In this document: in pieces, positions 8,780 to 17,015 of the stretch
How positions within the stretch are numbered: position 1 is the first letter of the stretch
Layout of the letters: each line of letters opens with the position of its first letter
Source of the DNA: Candidatus Stoquefichus massiliensis AP9
GTDB lineage: Bacteria; Bacillota_I; Bacilli_A; Erysipelotrichales; Coprobacillaceae
Direction of reading: 5' to 3'
DNA length: 64,000 nt
Assembly (NCBI RefSeq): GCF_000455285.1
Contig: NZ_HG005289.1
Coordinates: forward strand, 119,816 to 183,815
Program-made: the position numbers and the translations under genes
The notes under the pieces: model-generated
What the model was told of the DNA's origin: nothing
Databases searched by the model: none
Seen by the model: the letters and a program-made list of their open reading frames with translations, nothing else

Positions 8780-10336
8780 TTATTCCTTATTTTTTAATAC
8801 CTCATTATTCCAAACTAATTTGAATAACTTTGCAAATAACTCATTGCGTTTTTCTATTTCTTTTTTTCCAAATTTTTGATAAGGCTCAAAGGGGAGTTTA
8901 TTCTCTTTTATAAACTTAATAAACTGTGGATTATTTTGATAAGCCTGTGTACCAAGAGATTCAGAATATATGTTTCCTTCATTAGAGCAATATTTATTTA
9001 GCTTATATTCATATTTAGCATCATTCAAACTAGCATTTATACTTTTATGTAATAAAAGTAATGCACCAAGGCTATTTCTCCAACGTCTAAAATCTTCATG
9101 ATCTAAATATTCATCAGTAAACCACTCAAAATGATCACAAATAATGTGTTCAACTTCAAATGGATTTTTTACTTTTACAGTTTTTACATAATTACAATAG
9201 TTTGAAGCAACACCAGTATTTTCCTCAATGTAGCCAGTTATACGTGCCAACATATGTTTGATATATTTTTTAGTAAACCCATTTAATCTAAAATCTTGTA
9301 AAACTTTATCACTGTCAAAATCAAGGCTATTATATATAAATAACAATTTATCCTTTAACTCATTTACATTCAAATTTCTAATTTCTTTCGTTACATTAAA
9401 GATATAATTTTTAATTGTACTATATTCAATTTTACTATAATTTGTAACTCTTGAAACAATATATAAATCGATAAATCTTGCAACAATATTCATTTTTTTA
9501 ATGATTATATCCCAACTATCTTCAAAACAAATCGTCGATAAAATCAACTGAGGTTGAAAAGTGAAATTGAGCTGAGCATTATAATACACATATTTTGTTT
9601 CCTTTGAAAACTTACTTTCTGCTTCCCTAATTTTCATATATATATCTGCATATTTAGCAAACTTTCTAATGAACTGTTCAAAATCATATGATGTTTCAAG
9701 GTTTAATTTTTTACTTTCATCTCTAACCCATTTATGAAATGGCCCTCCAATGATATCAAAATCTAATTTTACTGCTCCTGCTTTGTTTTCTCTAATAGTT
9801 ATGGCATATTGTGCTCTTAACCAAGCCTTAATAAATATTTCATCACGCATAATAGGATCTAGCCCACTTGTTGCCTCATCCAATATAAGTAATTTAGGTT
9901 GATGAGATAAAGCAATTGATATTGCTAACTTCATTTTCATTCCTCTACTGAAATCTTTTACTAACTTATTTTTTGGTAAATCAAACTTTTCCATATAGTT
10001 ATAAAATGTTTTTTTATCCCATTTCTTGTAAATATCCTTAAGAATATTTTCTGTTTGCAGAATATTATAATTATCATAAAACTCGCTTACATCAAACACA
10101 ACTCCAATATCTTCCTTTAACCTCAAATTATTTTTTTCATTTGTTTGTCCCAATATTGAAATAGTTCCAGAATCTTTCTCTATTGTATCCAAAATACAAT
10201 TTATAATCGTTGATTTACCTGCACCGTTTTCACCGATTAAACCCATTATATTTCCACAAGGCAAAATAAATGATATATTCTCTAGATGAAAATCTCCATA
10301 ATTTTTTGTAATATTTTTTATTTCTAATGCATTCAT
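8780..10336 (-). CDS. Chimeric ORF: ABC ATPase N-terminus fused to GmrSD-type (DUF262/DUF1524) C-terminus
   Basis: Residues 1-166 are an ABC exporter ATPase: Walker A GENGAGKST (35-43), signature SRGMKMKL (130-137), Walker B LLILDEATSGLD (149-160). Homology stops at RDEI, before the H-loop. From residue 168 the sequence (IKAWLRAQYAITIRENK...FHKWVRDESKK) matches the middle and C-terminal part of GmrSD/DUF262 restriction proteins, ending in the DUF1524 nuclease half with VEHIICDH (394-401) and RNSLGALLLLHKSINASLND (419-438). The N-terminal DUF262 (NTPase-like) domain is absent. The fusion is in frame at about 9838. The GntR gene upstream is the natural partner of the ABC half; its permease is missing. 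This is most simply a deletion joining two genes. Neither half should keep its original role, although the nuclease half is intact. Confidence 0.8.
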   Translation of the reverse strand: MNALEIKNITKNYGDFHLENISFILPCGNIMGLIGENGAGKSTIINCILDTIEKDSGTISILGQTNEKNNLRLKEDIGVVFDVSEFYDNYNILQTENILKDIYKKWDKKTFYNYMEKFDLPKNKLVKDFSRGMKMKLAISIALSHQPKLLILDEATSGLDPIMRDEIFIKAWLRAQYAITIRENKAGAVKLDFDIIGGPFHKWVRDESKKLNLETSYDFEQFIRKFAKYADIYMKIREAESKFSKETKYVYYNAQLNFTFQPQLILSTICFEDSWDIIIKKMNIVARFIDLYIVSRVTNYSKIEYSTIKNYIFNVTKEIRNLNVNELKDKLLFIYNSLDFDSDKVLQDFRLNGFTKKYIKHMLARITGYIEENTGVASNYCNYVKTVKVKNPFEVEHIICDHFEWFTDEYLDHEDFRRWRNSLGALLLLHKSINASLNDAKYEYKLNKYCSNEGNIYSESLGTQAYQNNPQFIKFIKENKLPFEPYQKFGKKEIEKRNELFAKLFKLVWNNEVLKNKE

Positions 10337-10357
10337 AACAACACACCTTTCTTTTTA

Positions 10358-10732
10358 TTATTCACCTTCATAAAACATCGTTAATATCTCACATAACTTG
10401 TCTAGTTGAATCCCATTCGTTCGCCCAATGTCAGCCACTTCCTGTAATTTTTCTTCAGCTAATCGCATTTGTTCTTCCAGTATAAATTCTTTATTTGGTG
10501 AAGAGACAAACGTTCCCTTTCCAGCAGCACTCTCAATAAAGCCTGCTCTTTGTAATTCTTCATAAGCCTTTTGCGTTGTTATCACACTAATATGCAAATC
10601 CTTTGCTAACATTCTCATTGACGGCAATGAATCTCCACACTTGAGTTCCCCACTCATGATAGCATTTTTTATTTGAGTGATAATCTGCTCATATATTGGT
10701 TTTGTAGTATTATTACTGATCAGTATTTGCAC
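10358..10732 (-). CDS. GntR-family regulator, YtrA type
   Basis: A 124-residue protein with an N-terminal GntR winged helix (KPIYEQIITQIKNAIMSGELKCGDSLPSMRMLAKDLHISVITTQKAYEELQRAGFIESAAGKGTFV, given here in sense only) and a short helical tail, as in the YtrA subfamily that controls ABC exporters. I place the start at the GTG at 10732: the GGAGG site overlaps the ATG at 10738 but lies 7 bases before the GTG. It ends 21 bases before the chimeric ABC ORF and is cotranscribed with it. A promoter with a large palindrome lies just upstream and is the expected binding site. Confidence 0.88.
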   Translation of the reverse strand: MQILISNNTTKPIYEQIITQIKNAIMSGELKCGDSLPSMRMLAKDLHISVITTQKAYEELQRAGFIESAAGKGTFVSSPNKEFILEEQMRLAEEKLQEVADIGRTNGIQLDKLCEILTMFYEGE

Positions 10733-10751
10733 AACCATTCCTCCAATGTAT

Positions 10752-10804
10752 ATAAATGTATATATCGTACATGTACAATATATACATTTATAATTTTTTG
10801 TCAA
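10752..10804 (-). promoter_or_regulatory. GntR promoter with 40-bp palindromic operator
   Basis: On the minus strand TTGACA (10799-10804) and TATATT (10777-10782) are spaced by 16 bases. The -10 and start region lie inside a 40-bp palindrome, 10752-10791: arms ATAAATGTATATAT and ATATATACATTTAT, and a GTACATGTAC core (10767-10776), broken only by one mismatched pair. This fits autorepression by the adjoining GntR protein. Confidence 0.75.
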
Positions 10805-10895
10805 GAGTTAAAAAATGATTGTATTTAATTTTATATAATTTTATATGCCTAAAGATTTATTACTGCTAACTTATTTTGTACTCAAACAAAATGAA

Positions 10896-10936
10896 AAAGT
10901 CCGTAAAACCTTATAGAATAAGGCTCTATGGACTTT
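10896..10936 (-). terminator. Hairpin terminator just beyond the left island boundary
   Basis: AAAGTCC (10896-10902) pairs with GGACTTT (10930-10936), with an inner CCTTAT/ATAAGG stem, and T-runs follow on both strands. On the minus strand it follows a copy of the guaA stop region by only six bases, so it looks like the original guaA terminator, now separated from guaA by the island. It now ends transcription of the HNH gene. Confidence 0.8.
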
Positions 10937-10941
10937 ATTTT

Positions 10942-10954
10942 TTTATTCCCACTC
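10942..10954. repeat. Left attachment-like site (guaA 3'-end copy)
   Basis: TTTATTCCCACTC is identical to the sequence at 19516-19528 that contains the last codons and stop of guaA (GAGTGGGAATAA on the coding strand). Both copies are in the same orientation, as expected for attL/attR of an element integrated at the guaA 3' end. Confidence 0.7.
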
Positions 10955-10965
10955 GGATAGCGATT

Positions 10966-11090
10966 TTTAAAATTAAACATATTTGTTCACGTATCGTATG
11001 CTATTTTGCTATTTTTAACATGTTTTATATCAATTATATTGACTATACGAGCTAATGGTATCAAAACGGTAGCAGAAACAATATTATTTT
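10966..11090. repeat. Diverged direct repeat flanking the HNH gene, left copy
   Basis: This stretch shares TTTTTA..ATTAAACATATTT.TTC and, at the same offset of 31 bases, ATTTTGCTA with 12486-12605; a GGTAG.A block follows in both copies at 96 and 92 bases. It lies directly inside the left attachment-like site. The 11091-11167 remainder shows nothing else. Confidence 0.5.
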
Positions 11091-11167
11091 AAGCGATTGC
11101 GCTTGGATTATTGTTAAGATGATAACTAGCTATTCAAATGAGAAATATTCACACACTTTATAATTCA

Positions 11168-12460
11168 TTAACTATCTATTTCGTCCTTACTTATTGTTTC
11201 AAAGAACTTTATTGCTTGATTTAGCATTGTAATAAAAGAACCATCACAATCCATACTCGAATATCGTTCTATAATTTCTTTTACAATTTCTTTTGTTAAT
11301 ACATAACGTTCATTAACTTGAAGAATTTGTTGCATATTTTTATAGAAATCTTCTGACGGTAAGTATTCATCCCTATGTGTATATATTTGTTCAAGAATAT
11401 ATACAGGTATTATTCTATCCTCATGTTCAAAGTCAAGCAAATCGGCAATAGAAATCTTATGCTCCTCATAAGTAGGTAACTCTTTTGATATCTTTGCTAT
11501 ACAATTTTGCAGATACTCTTTAGATAAATCACGCTCACCTAGTTTAGACAATCTAAACTTAATTTCAGAATATAGTTCAGAAATTCCTACATTCGGTGAA
11601 GTTGCATTAACATGAAAATTCCCATAAACACTGAACATTACACCATTTTGAGAACCATCGGGATGATAAAAATATGCTATAGGACAATGAACCATACTAA
11701 GCTTTTCGTTGTGTACACCTATCTTGACTTTATATGCTATAACATTCCATAAACAGAAAATAACATAGATATTTCCATTAGGATCATTATACTCAAAAAG
11801 CATATTACTACCTGTGCGTGAAAAACGATCTGCCACCACTTTCACATGGGAATCATTTACTATATTGACTAATGTATTTTCTTGCTCAGGATTTAAAATG
11901 TAAGATGTAATCATTCCATATGTATCTTCTTGAAATTCTTCTATATCGTTAATATAGCAATGCCATTCATACGCAATTTTAGCTACCGCATGTAACACTG
12001 TTTCTGAACTGAACAAATCTCTCATATCTGCCTTAGAACTAATTGAAATATCCTCAAGGGGTAGATCAATTATTTTGTTCGTTTCCACTCCATTAATCTT
12101 CAGCAACTTATTTTTAGGACCGACTAACACTGTATTTCCCTGCTTGTCCTTCATTCTAAAAACTCTATCACTATCCATAATGGATTTATTATCAGATACA
12201 ATAATATTTTTTTGAGAAACATATTCACCAATAGTTAAATTTGCAGAAAATCGAACAGAATCGCCATCTCGTTCAGTTAAACCTATCTGATTTCTGAAAA
12301 TATCAAGTTGTCGTATCATTGCTTTTTCATAATGATCGTTTGTAAATGAATTATGCTCTCGACAAACAAATTTTTTTCTTAATTTTGCTCCAGTCAAGGC
12401 AGCAGGAATTATATCAGATATAGTCAAATTTATTTCATCGTTACAATAAATACATTTCAT
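11168..12460 (-). CDS. HNH-type nuclease-like protein
   Basis: A 430-residue protein. The first 45 residues form an HNH-like zinc site: CIYC (residues 3-6) ... ISDIIPAALTG ... FVCREHNSFTND, in which the usual EHIIP histidine position reads SDIIP. The rest (about 380 residues) has no motif I recognise; it is polar, with no membrane segment. A GGAGG site lies 9 bases before the ATG. The gene is inside the guaA island but is set apart from the restriction operon by a 160-base gap, and it is flanked by diverged direct repeats. A role as a defence nuclease is plausible from context only; a regulatory or homing role is possible. Confidence 0.7.
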   Translation of the reverse strand: MKCIYCNDEINLTISDIIPAALTGAKLRKKFVCREHNSFTNDHYEKAMIRQLDIFRNQIGLTERDGDSVRFSANLTIGEYVSQKNIIVSDNKSIMDSDRVFRMKDKQGNTVLVGPKNKLLKINGVETNKIIDLPLEDISISSKADMRDLFSSETVLHAVAKIAYEWHCYINDIEEFQEDTYGMITSYILNPEQENTLVNIVNDSHVKVVADRFSRTGSNMLFEYNDPNGNIYVIFCLWNVIAYKVKIGVHNEKLSMVHCPIAYFYHPDGSQNGVMFSVYGNFHVNATSPNVGISELYSEIKFRLSKLGERDLSKEYLQNCIAKISKELPTYEEHKISIADLLDFEHEDRIIPVYILEQIYTHRDEYLPSEDFYKNMQQILQVNERYVLTKEIVKEIIERYSSMDCDGSFITMLNQAIKFFETISKDEIDS

Positions 12461-12485
12461 ATACTAGTACCTCCAGTCAACAGTT

Positions 12486-12605
12486 TTTAGTATTAAACAT
12501 ATTTATTCTCACACCACATACAATTTTGCTAATTATAGCTTTAACTATATTAATCATAGATAAGAACCAGTGTAAGCAAAAAAGGTAGTAAACAAATAAT
12601 ATTCA
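12486..12605. repeat. Diverged direct repeat flanking the HNH gene, right copy
   Basis: Partner of 10966-11090. ATTAAACATATTT is at 12492-12504 here and at 10972-10984 in the left copy; ATTTTGCTA is at 12523-12531 against 11003-11011. The equal spacing shows common ancestry rather than chance. The repeat does not contain the guaA attachment core. Confidence 0.5.
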
Positions 12606-12623
12606 GTAAAATATAGTCTAAAT

Positions 12624-12902
12624 TTAAGTATCAGATTTAGTTTCACCAAATTTACTTTCTTTTTGAGAAAGCAAATCCAGTAAATCAGTATCATTTCTTA
12701 AACTTTTTATTAATTCATCTATTGTGGATTTATATAGTTCTAATGAACCATCAGTACAATTAATCTGGTATTCAAAATCATCTTTAATATCAACTATTTT
12801 TTCTGATAATGCAACTAAATTATCAAAATTCATTAATTGATTTTCCGATCCATCTACAGTAAAAAAAACATTCTCTTTTTCTTTTAAAATACTAATTTCC
12901 AT
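12624..12902 (-). CDS. Small acidic protein coupled to the PHP-ATPase
   Basis: A 92-residue acidic protein, not recognised. Two short strands (ISILKEKENVFFTVDG) are followed by helices (LMNFDNLVALSEKIVDI, STIDELIKSLRNDTDLLDLLSQK). Its ATG lies inside the end of the PHP-ATPase gene (11-base overlap), with GGAGG 11 bases upstream, so the two proteins are made together. A small partner or inhibitor of the ATPase is the natural guess, without direct support. Confidence 0.7.
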   Translation of the reverse strand: MEISILKEKENVFFTVDGSENQLMNFDNLVALSEKIVDIKDDFEYQINCTDGSLELYKSTIDELIKSLRNDTDLLDLLSQKESKFGETKSDT

Positions 12903-15336
12903 ATTTCAAAATACCTCCATAAATTTGATATCTTTTCTCAATATTTTGTTTTCCTCCATCCAGTATACGTGCAACATTATCCGTTCCAACTTTATTGCAT
13001 TCTGTATATTCTAATGGATATGACATGTAATTAATTTTATTATCTTCATCAACATCTGCCTGTATTATCATATTTGCATCTGCATTTACTGTTAGTATAG
13101 CATCATGTGAAGTAATAAAAATCTGCGATGTCATTTTTTTATCAATTAAAAATTTAGCTAAGGTTTGTGTTAAAAATTCTTTATCAACATCATTTTCAGG
13201 TTGATCAATAAAAATAATATCTGGTTGTTCAGTTTTTATAATATCGTTAAAATAGTATTCCATAGAAACTTTTGCTATTGTTCCTTGATTAACAGTTGTA
13301 GCTTCTTTCCAACTACCATTAACATTTAATTCAAGAGTTAATGATAAATCGTTTTTAATAACATCATTAATATCTAAAGTTACTTTTTTTAATTCGTTTA
13401 TAAACATTTTAATTGATTGATCATCTAAAAAATCAATAAATTTTATTGGTAATTTTTTTAATTTTGTAGAGATATTTTTTGTTTCTATAAAATCACTATC
13501 ATCCGTTAAAACATGTTTTAAACTGGCTTTATCAAATGATAATGTAAATCTAGCTAATTCATTTGCATTCTTTGTTTCAATTGTATTTTTTATTTGATCA
13601 AAAGGATATTCGAGATAAACACCTGCAAGATCCTTATTAATTTTTAAAACATTTTTTATACAATTGATTAAAGTTGTCTGATTATTAGATAATAATTCTT
13701 CCCTCTCTTTGAATATTTTTTCCTTTTGCCCTAATTTAGTTGAAGAATTACGTATAGCTACATTTAATAAATTCTGTATTTGTTCTACTATCATTTCTTC
13801 AATCTTTCTTTTTTCAAACGTAATAATTTTATCCTTTACTTTCTCTAACAAAAACAAATAATCATCTATAATTTCTTCAACTACTTCCTTAAATTCAAAA
13901 TATAAAGTTTTATTGATATCGTTAAAATATTTTAGAATCTCATCCTTTTTTAAAATGATTTTTTCATCATTTTCTATAATTAAACGAGTTTTTGTTGAGT
14001 CAAGATTTGCCATATTTTTAGGTTTTAATTTAAACAAACTTTTTTCAATTGGATTAGTATTTAAAAATTCAATACTTGTAAAAATATTTCTTAAACTTTC
14101 ACTTCCCAATTTTTTCTCTTCCTCTAAATCAGACATTAATTCGCTATATTTATTACAATCTGAGATAAAGTCATTTATCAACGAATTTACATAAGACCTA
14201 TTAGAAATTTTGAAAACATTTCCTAATTGTTCATGATCGTTTACATACTTCATAATCTCAGTATAAATATTTGGTATTTCCACAACTTTGAAGTTTTTAT
14301 AATCATCTGGAACAGAATTAATCTCTAAAAGAGTTCCTTTCCCAATTCTAGAAAAATACGCACTTTCTCCTTTTCTCTTACTGTTATTTTTGACATCTTT
14401 TAAATCATTTCCCGTTATGCATCTAAATATTTCATTCAGTAATAATGTTTTCCCAGAACCCGATCCACCAATAATTACATTTAATGATGGAGATAACTCA
14501 AGTATTGAATTATTCCTAAAATTTTTATTATCACGAATCTTAATTGATTCTAAATAATTACTTCTTGAAATAATTTCAGATTCATGAGCCATTCTGGTTT
14601 GGTGATTTCTAACAGAAATCTCTAACCCTCGATATGTTGGTTCGGAAAAAATATAATGTTTAACTCTGTTGATAGCAATATTTCTACGTTTCACATCATT
14701 ATCAAACTTATAATCCGACCCAACATAACATGCAGGATATTGATAATCGTCTAATAAAAGTTCTTCAATTTTACCATAAATTGAGTATTTGTTATAATTC
14801 TGCGTGTTTTCAAATATAACTGGTACAAAAATACCATTTCTTATCATATTGATTACCCAGTCTTCTGCTTCTTCTACTATTTCTACATCTTTTGAAGGAT
14901 AGATTCCTTTGTTCTTCATAACATGAGGAATAAAAATAAATTCCATATTTTCATGTAATCTAGCAAACTCATCCTTATCTAAAAACTTGTTTCCTAATTT
15001 ATTTGTTATAATTTCATTTAACTTTATTGAATAACTTACTATATCATTTTGTGGATTCAAAATTGTAATAGCATGTATATCTTTTGCATCAAATAAGTAG
15101 TCAATTTCAACTCCTGGTAAATAATTAACATTATTTTTCTTACAAATTAATGCGTGTTTAATATGATCAACGATATTTAATGTATTGTGATTAGTTACTG
15201 CTTTAAGTTCAACAGCTTCCTCTATCAAGATATTTTCAAATTTCTCATGAGTATATAAACTTTGAGGTTCTTTTCCATCATATGTAATCTCATGTAAAGT
15301 ATGTTGATGTAAATCAATTTTGTGCCAACCTTTCAT
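12892..15336 (-). CDS. PHP-domain / SMC-like ATPase (TrlF-like)
   Basis: An 814-residue two-part protein. Residues 1-250 form a PHP phosphoesterase domain: DLHQH (H10, H12), H50 in VTNHNT, E77 in GVEIDY, H138 in FIPHV, and D208 in GSDYK are metal ligands of the right type. From residue 280 there is an ABC/SMC-like ATPase: Walker A IIGGSGSGKT (288-297), long coiled-coil-like middle, signature-like NQGTIAKVSME, Walker B DIIFIDQPENDVD and an H-loop FITSHDA. The layout matches the TrlF-like group of PHP-ATPases, which have been linked to nucleic-acid metabolism. A nuclease gated by an ATPase that senses DNA ends is the likely mode, by analogy with RecN/SMC-type defence proteins. It belongs to the restriction operon of the guaA island. 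Confidence 0.82.
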   Translation of the reverse strand: MKGWHKIDLHQHTLHEITYDGKEPQSLYTHEKFENILIEEAVELKAVTNHNTLNIVDHIKHALICKKNNVNYLPGVEIDYLFDAKDIHAITILNPQNDIVSYSIKLNEIITNKLGNKFLDKDEFARLHENMEFIFIPHVMKNKGIYPSKDVEIVEEAEDWVINMIRNGIFVPVIFENTQNYNKYSIYGKIEELLLDDYQYPACYVGSDYKFDNDVKRRNIAINRVKHYIFSEPTYRGLEISVRNHQTRMAHESEIISRSNYLESIKIRDNKNFRNNSILELSPSLNVIIGGSGSGKTLLLNEIFRCITGNDLKDVKNNSKRKGESAYFSRIGKGTLLEINSVPDDYKNFKVVEIPNIYTEIMKYVNDHEQLGNVFKISNRSYVNSLINDFISDCNKYSELMSDLEEEKKLGSESLRNIFTSIEFLNTNPIEKSLFKLKPKNMANLDSTKTRLIIENDEKIILKKDEILKYFNDINKTLYFEFKEVVEEIIDDYLFLLEKVKDKIITFEKRKIEEMIVEQIQNLLNVAIRNSSTKLGQKEKIFKEREELLSNNQTTLINCIKNVLKINKDLAGVYLEYPFDQIKNTIETKNANELARFTLSFDKASLKHVLTDDSDFIETKNISTKLKKLPIKFIDFLDDQSIKMFINELKKVTLDINDVIKNDLSLTLELNVNGSWKEATTVNQGTIAKVSMEYYFNDIIKTEQPDIIFIDQPENDVDKEFLTQTLAKFLIDKKMTSQIFITSHDAILTVNADANMIIQADVDEDNKINYMSYPLEYTECNKVGTDNVARILDGGKQNIEKRYQIYGGILKYGN

Positions 15337-15371
15337 TGATACCCTCCTAGTTTTATTCTTTCTTTTATTTT

Positions 15372-16154
15372 TTATATTTCTTGTTGTTTCTTCACAACAG
15401 CAAAAGTAACTGGATTAAAATCATAATCGTTAAGCAATGTTTCGGCATCAATAATTTCTATTTTCCCTCTTCTTGTCAATTTGTCAAAATCATAAACTCT
15501 GTATAGATAAACACTCTCATCTTTGTAAGTTTCAAAAAATAATTTTTCATTCTTACTCATAAAAAATGGAGTATTTAAACCACCTGATGTAGTTTTTACT
15601 TCAATTCTTCGAATTGTTCCATCATCATTAATCGAACTTATGTCATACCCAAGTCCATCGCCTTGTAATCGACTAAGATGTAAAACCCTTGTAACAGAAG
15701 TAGGATCAAATTCAGATACTCTTTCTTGTTCATATTCTAATACAAATTCTTCGCCTAAATTCCCTAAATCATCATTTCTTTCTCTTAATTCTCCCCAATT
15801 AACCTTACGTCCTTTAAATGTTTTGGATTTTTTCTTTCTAGCATTAATTTGAGTTTTAGAAATTTTATTCTTAGAATCACCAATACCTTTTATTGCTGCG
15901 AATCTAGCAGGTTCATATTTTTTATCCAGTATAAATCCTTCTCTGTAAATTTTTTGTTCGGTTGTTTGATGACTTGCAATATTCCCTATTCTTTGCAAAA
16001 TTTTAATTTCATTACGAGATGAAGACATCTCTTTATCTTCTTCGTCATATTCAAGTACTTCATGAAGCATTTCTTTAGCTTCAGTAACATTTATCTCTCC
16101 ATACTTATCCAATAATAACCTTACAGCTTTTCTAATATCTCCTTCAGAATGCAT
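15372..16154 (-). CDS. DUF3883 (NO VEIN-type) predicted nuclease
   Basis: A 260-residue protein. The N-terminal 100 residues are helical and basic (KGIGDSKNKISKTQINARKKKSKTFKGRK) and may bind DNA. Residues about 125-235 form a DUF3883 domain: LGNLGEEFVLEYEQ, then GDGLGYDISS...RRIEVKTT, which reads as the E, D and E-x-K residues of a PD-(D/E)xK nuclease fold, then FFMSKNEKLFFETYKDESVYLYRVYDF. Such domains occur in restriction and Mrr-like proteins. It lies between the restriction enzyme gene and the PHP-ATPase gene on the same strand, 35 bases before the latter. Whether it cuts DNA or only recognises it cannot be told. Confidence 0.8.
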   Translation of the reverse strand: MHSEGDIRKAVRLLLDKYGEINVTEAKEMLHEVLEYDEEDKEMSSSRNEIKILQRIGNIASHQTTEQKIYREGFILDKKYEPARFAAIKGIGDSKNKISKTQINARKKKSKTFKGRKVNWGELRERNDDLGNLGEEFVLEYEQERVSEFDPTSVTRVLHLSRLQGDGLGYDISSINDDGTIRRIEVKTTSGGLNTPFFMSKNEKLFFETYKDESVYLYRVYDFDKLTRRGKIEIIDAETLLNDYDFNPVTFAVVKKQQEI

Positions 16155-16205
16155 GATTGTTTCCTCCTAACTTATGTACCTTACCCTCTAATTTTCTTCA
16201 AAAAT

Positions 16206-17015
16206 TTAAAAATAAAGTGTTTTAATTCTTTCTAAAGCTTCTTTAATATATGAAGCACTTTGCTTATATTGTTCGAATATAATTTCAAATCCATCTTCAT
16301 CGTCACAAACAAAATTCCAATAATCTTTACCAATTAAAAGTTCTTCATCAGCAAAGAATTGTTTAACTCTTTCTTGCTTCCATTCAGCACCTTCACCATA
16401 CATGTTGTATGCTGTTCCAAAGAATAATTTGATTTTTTCGTCAGGTTTATTTATTAAAGAATTTTTTAAAATAAAGTATTCTTGTAATAATGCTAGTTTT
16501 TCCGTTTTTGCTTTTTTGTTATCTAAATCTCCACCAGATTTTAATTCAATTAAATAATGTTCTTTCTTTTCCTCATTGTAAAAATAATGATCTGTTACAT
16601 GTGATTTTTGAAAACTTCTAATATCAGCAGGAATCATACAACTGAAAGTATTGTAATCTGATGCTTTTGGTTTAGCATGTTTTTCATATTCCAATATAAT
16701 ATAATCCATGTGTTGTGATTGTTGAGGAAGTAAAAATGATTCAATATTGCCTCTTACGTCATAAGATAATTTTGCAATACTATTCCCTATGTTTTCTAAA
16801 ATACGTCCAAACGAGCTATCAAAGCTTCTTACAAAAGCACTATAAAACATAAATTCTTTACCAAGTGCTGCAATAAAGCAATTATTTTTCTTGCGGTTAA
16901 TTACACCTTCAGGATCATCTACTTCACTAGAATAACGTAATTCAAATCCTTCAGCAAAACTCTTAATATTAGAATCCATTATTTGTTGTATTGCTTTCTT
17001 TTTATTTTCATCCAT
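16206..17015 (-). CDS. Type II restriction endonuclease, TdeIII/MjaII-like
   Basis: A 269-residue protein with a PD-(D/E)xK nuclease core: in the numbering from the upstream GTG, D145 in VTDHYFYN, then E160 and K162 in HYLIELKSGGDLDNKKAK. The ELKxGGDLDNKKAK block is what I associate with the TdeIII/MjaII restriction family; this family assignment is from memory and should be tested. I chose the ATG at 17015, which has GGAGG 8 bases upstream, over the GTG at 17024 that overlaps that site. The start overlaps the stop of the methyltransferase gene by 8 bases, the classical coupling of a restriction-modification pair. It cuts foreign DNA lacking the cognate methylation. Confidence 0.8.
   Translation of the reverse strand: MDENKKKAIQQIMDSNIKSFAEGFELRYSSEVDDPEGVINRKKNNCFIAALGKEFMFYSAFVRSFDSSFGRILENIGNSIAKLSYDVRGNIESFLLPQQSQHMDYIILEYEKHAKPKASDYNTFSCMIPADIRSFQKSHVTDHYFYNEEKKEHYLIELKSGGDLDNKKAKTEKLALLQEYFILKNSLINKPDEKIKLFFGTAYNMYGEGAEWKQERVKQFFADEELLIGKDYWNFVCDDEDGFEIIFEQYKQSASYIKEALERIKTLYF

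Noticed and set aside
12461..12485. A third guaA attachment copy beside the HNH repeat
   Set aside because: The 13-mer or its GAGTGGGA core is absent there; only the diverged repeat is shared.
13913..14194. Plus-strand ORF of 93 codons inside the PHP-ATPase gene
   Set aside because: Shadow of the minus-strand coiled-coil region; no ribosome site and hydrophobic-rich, AT-driven composition.
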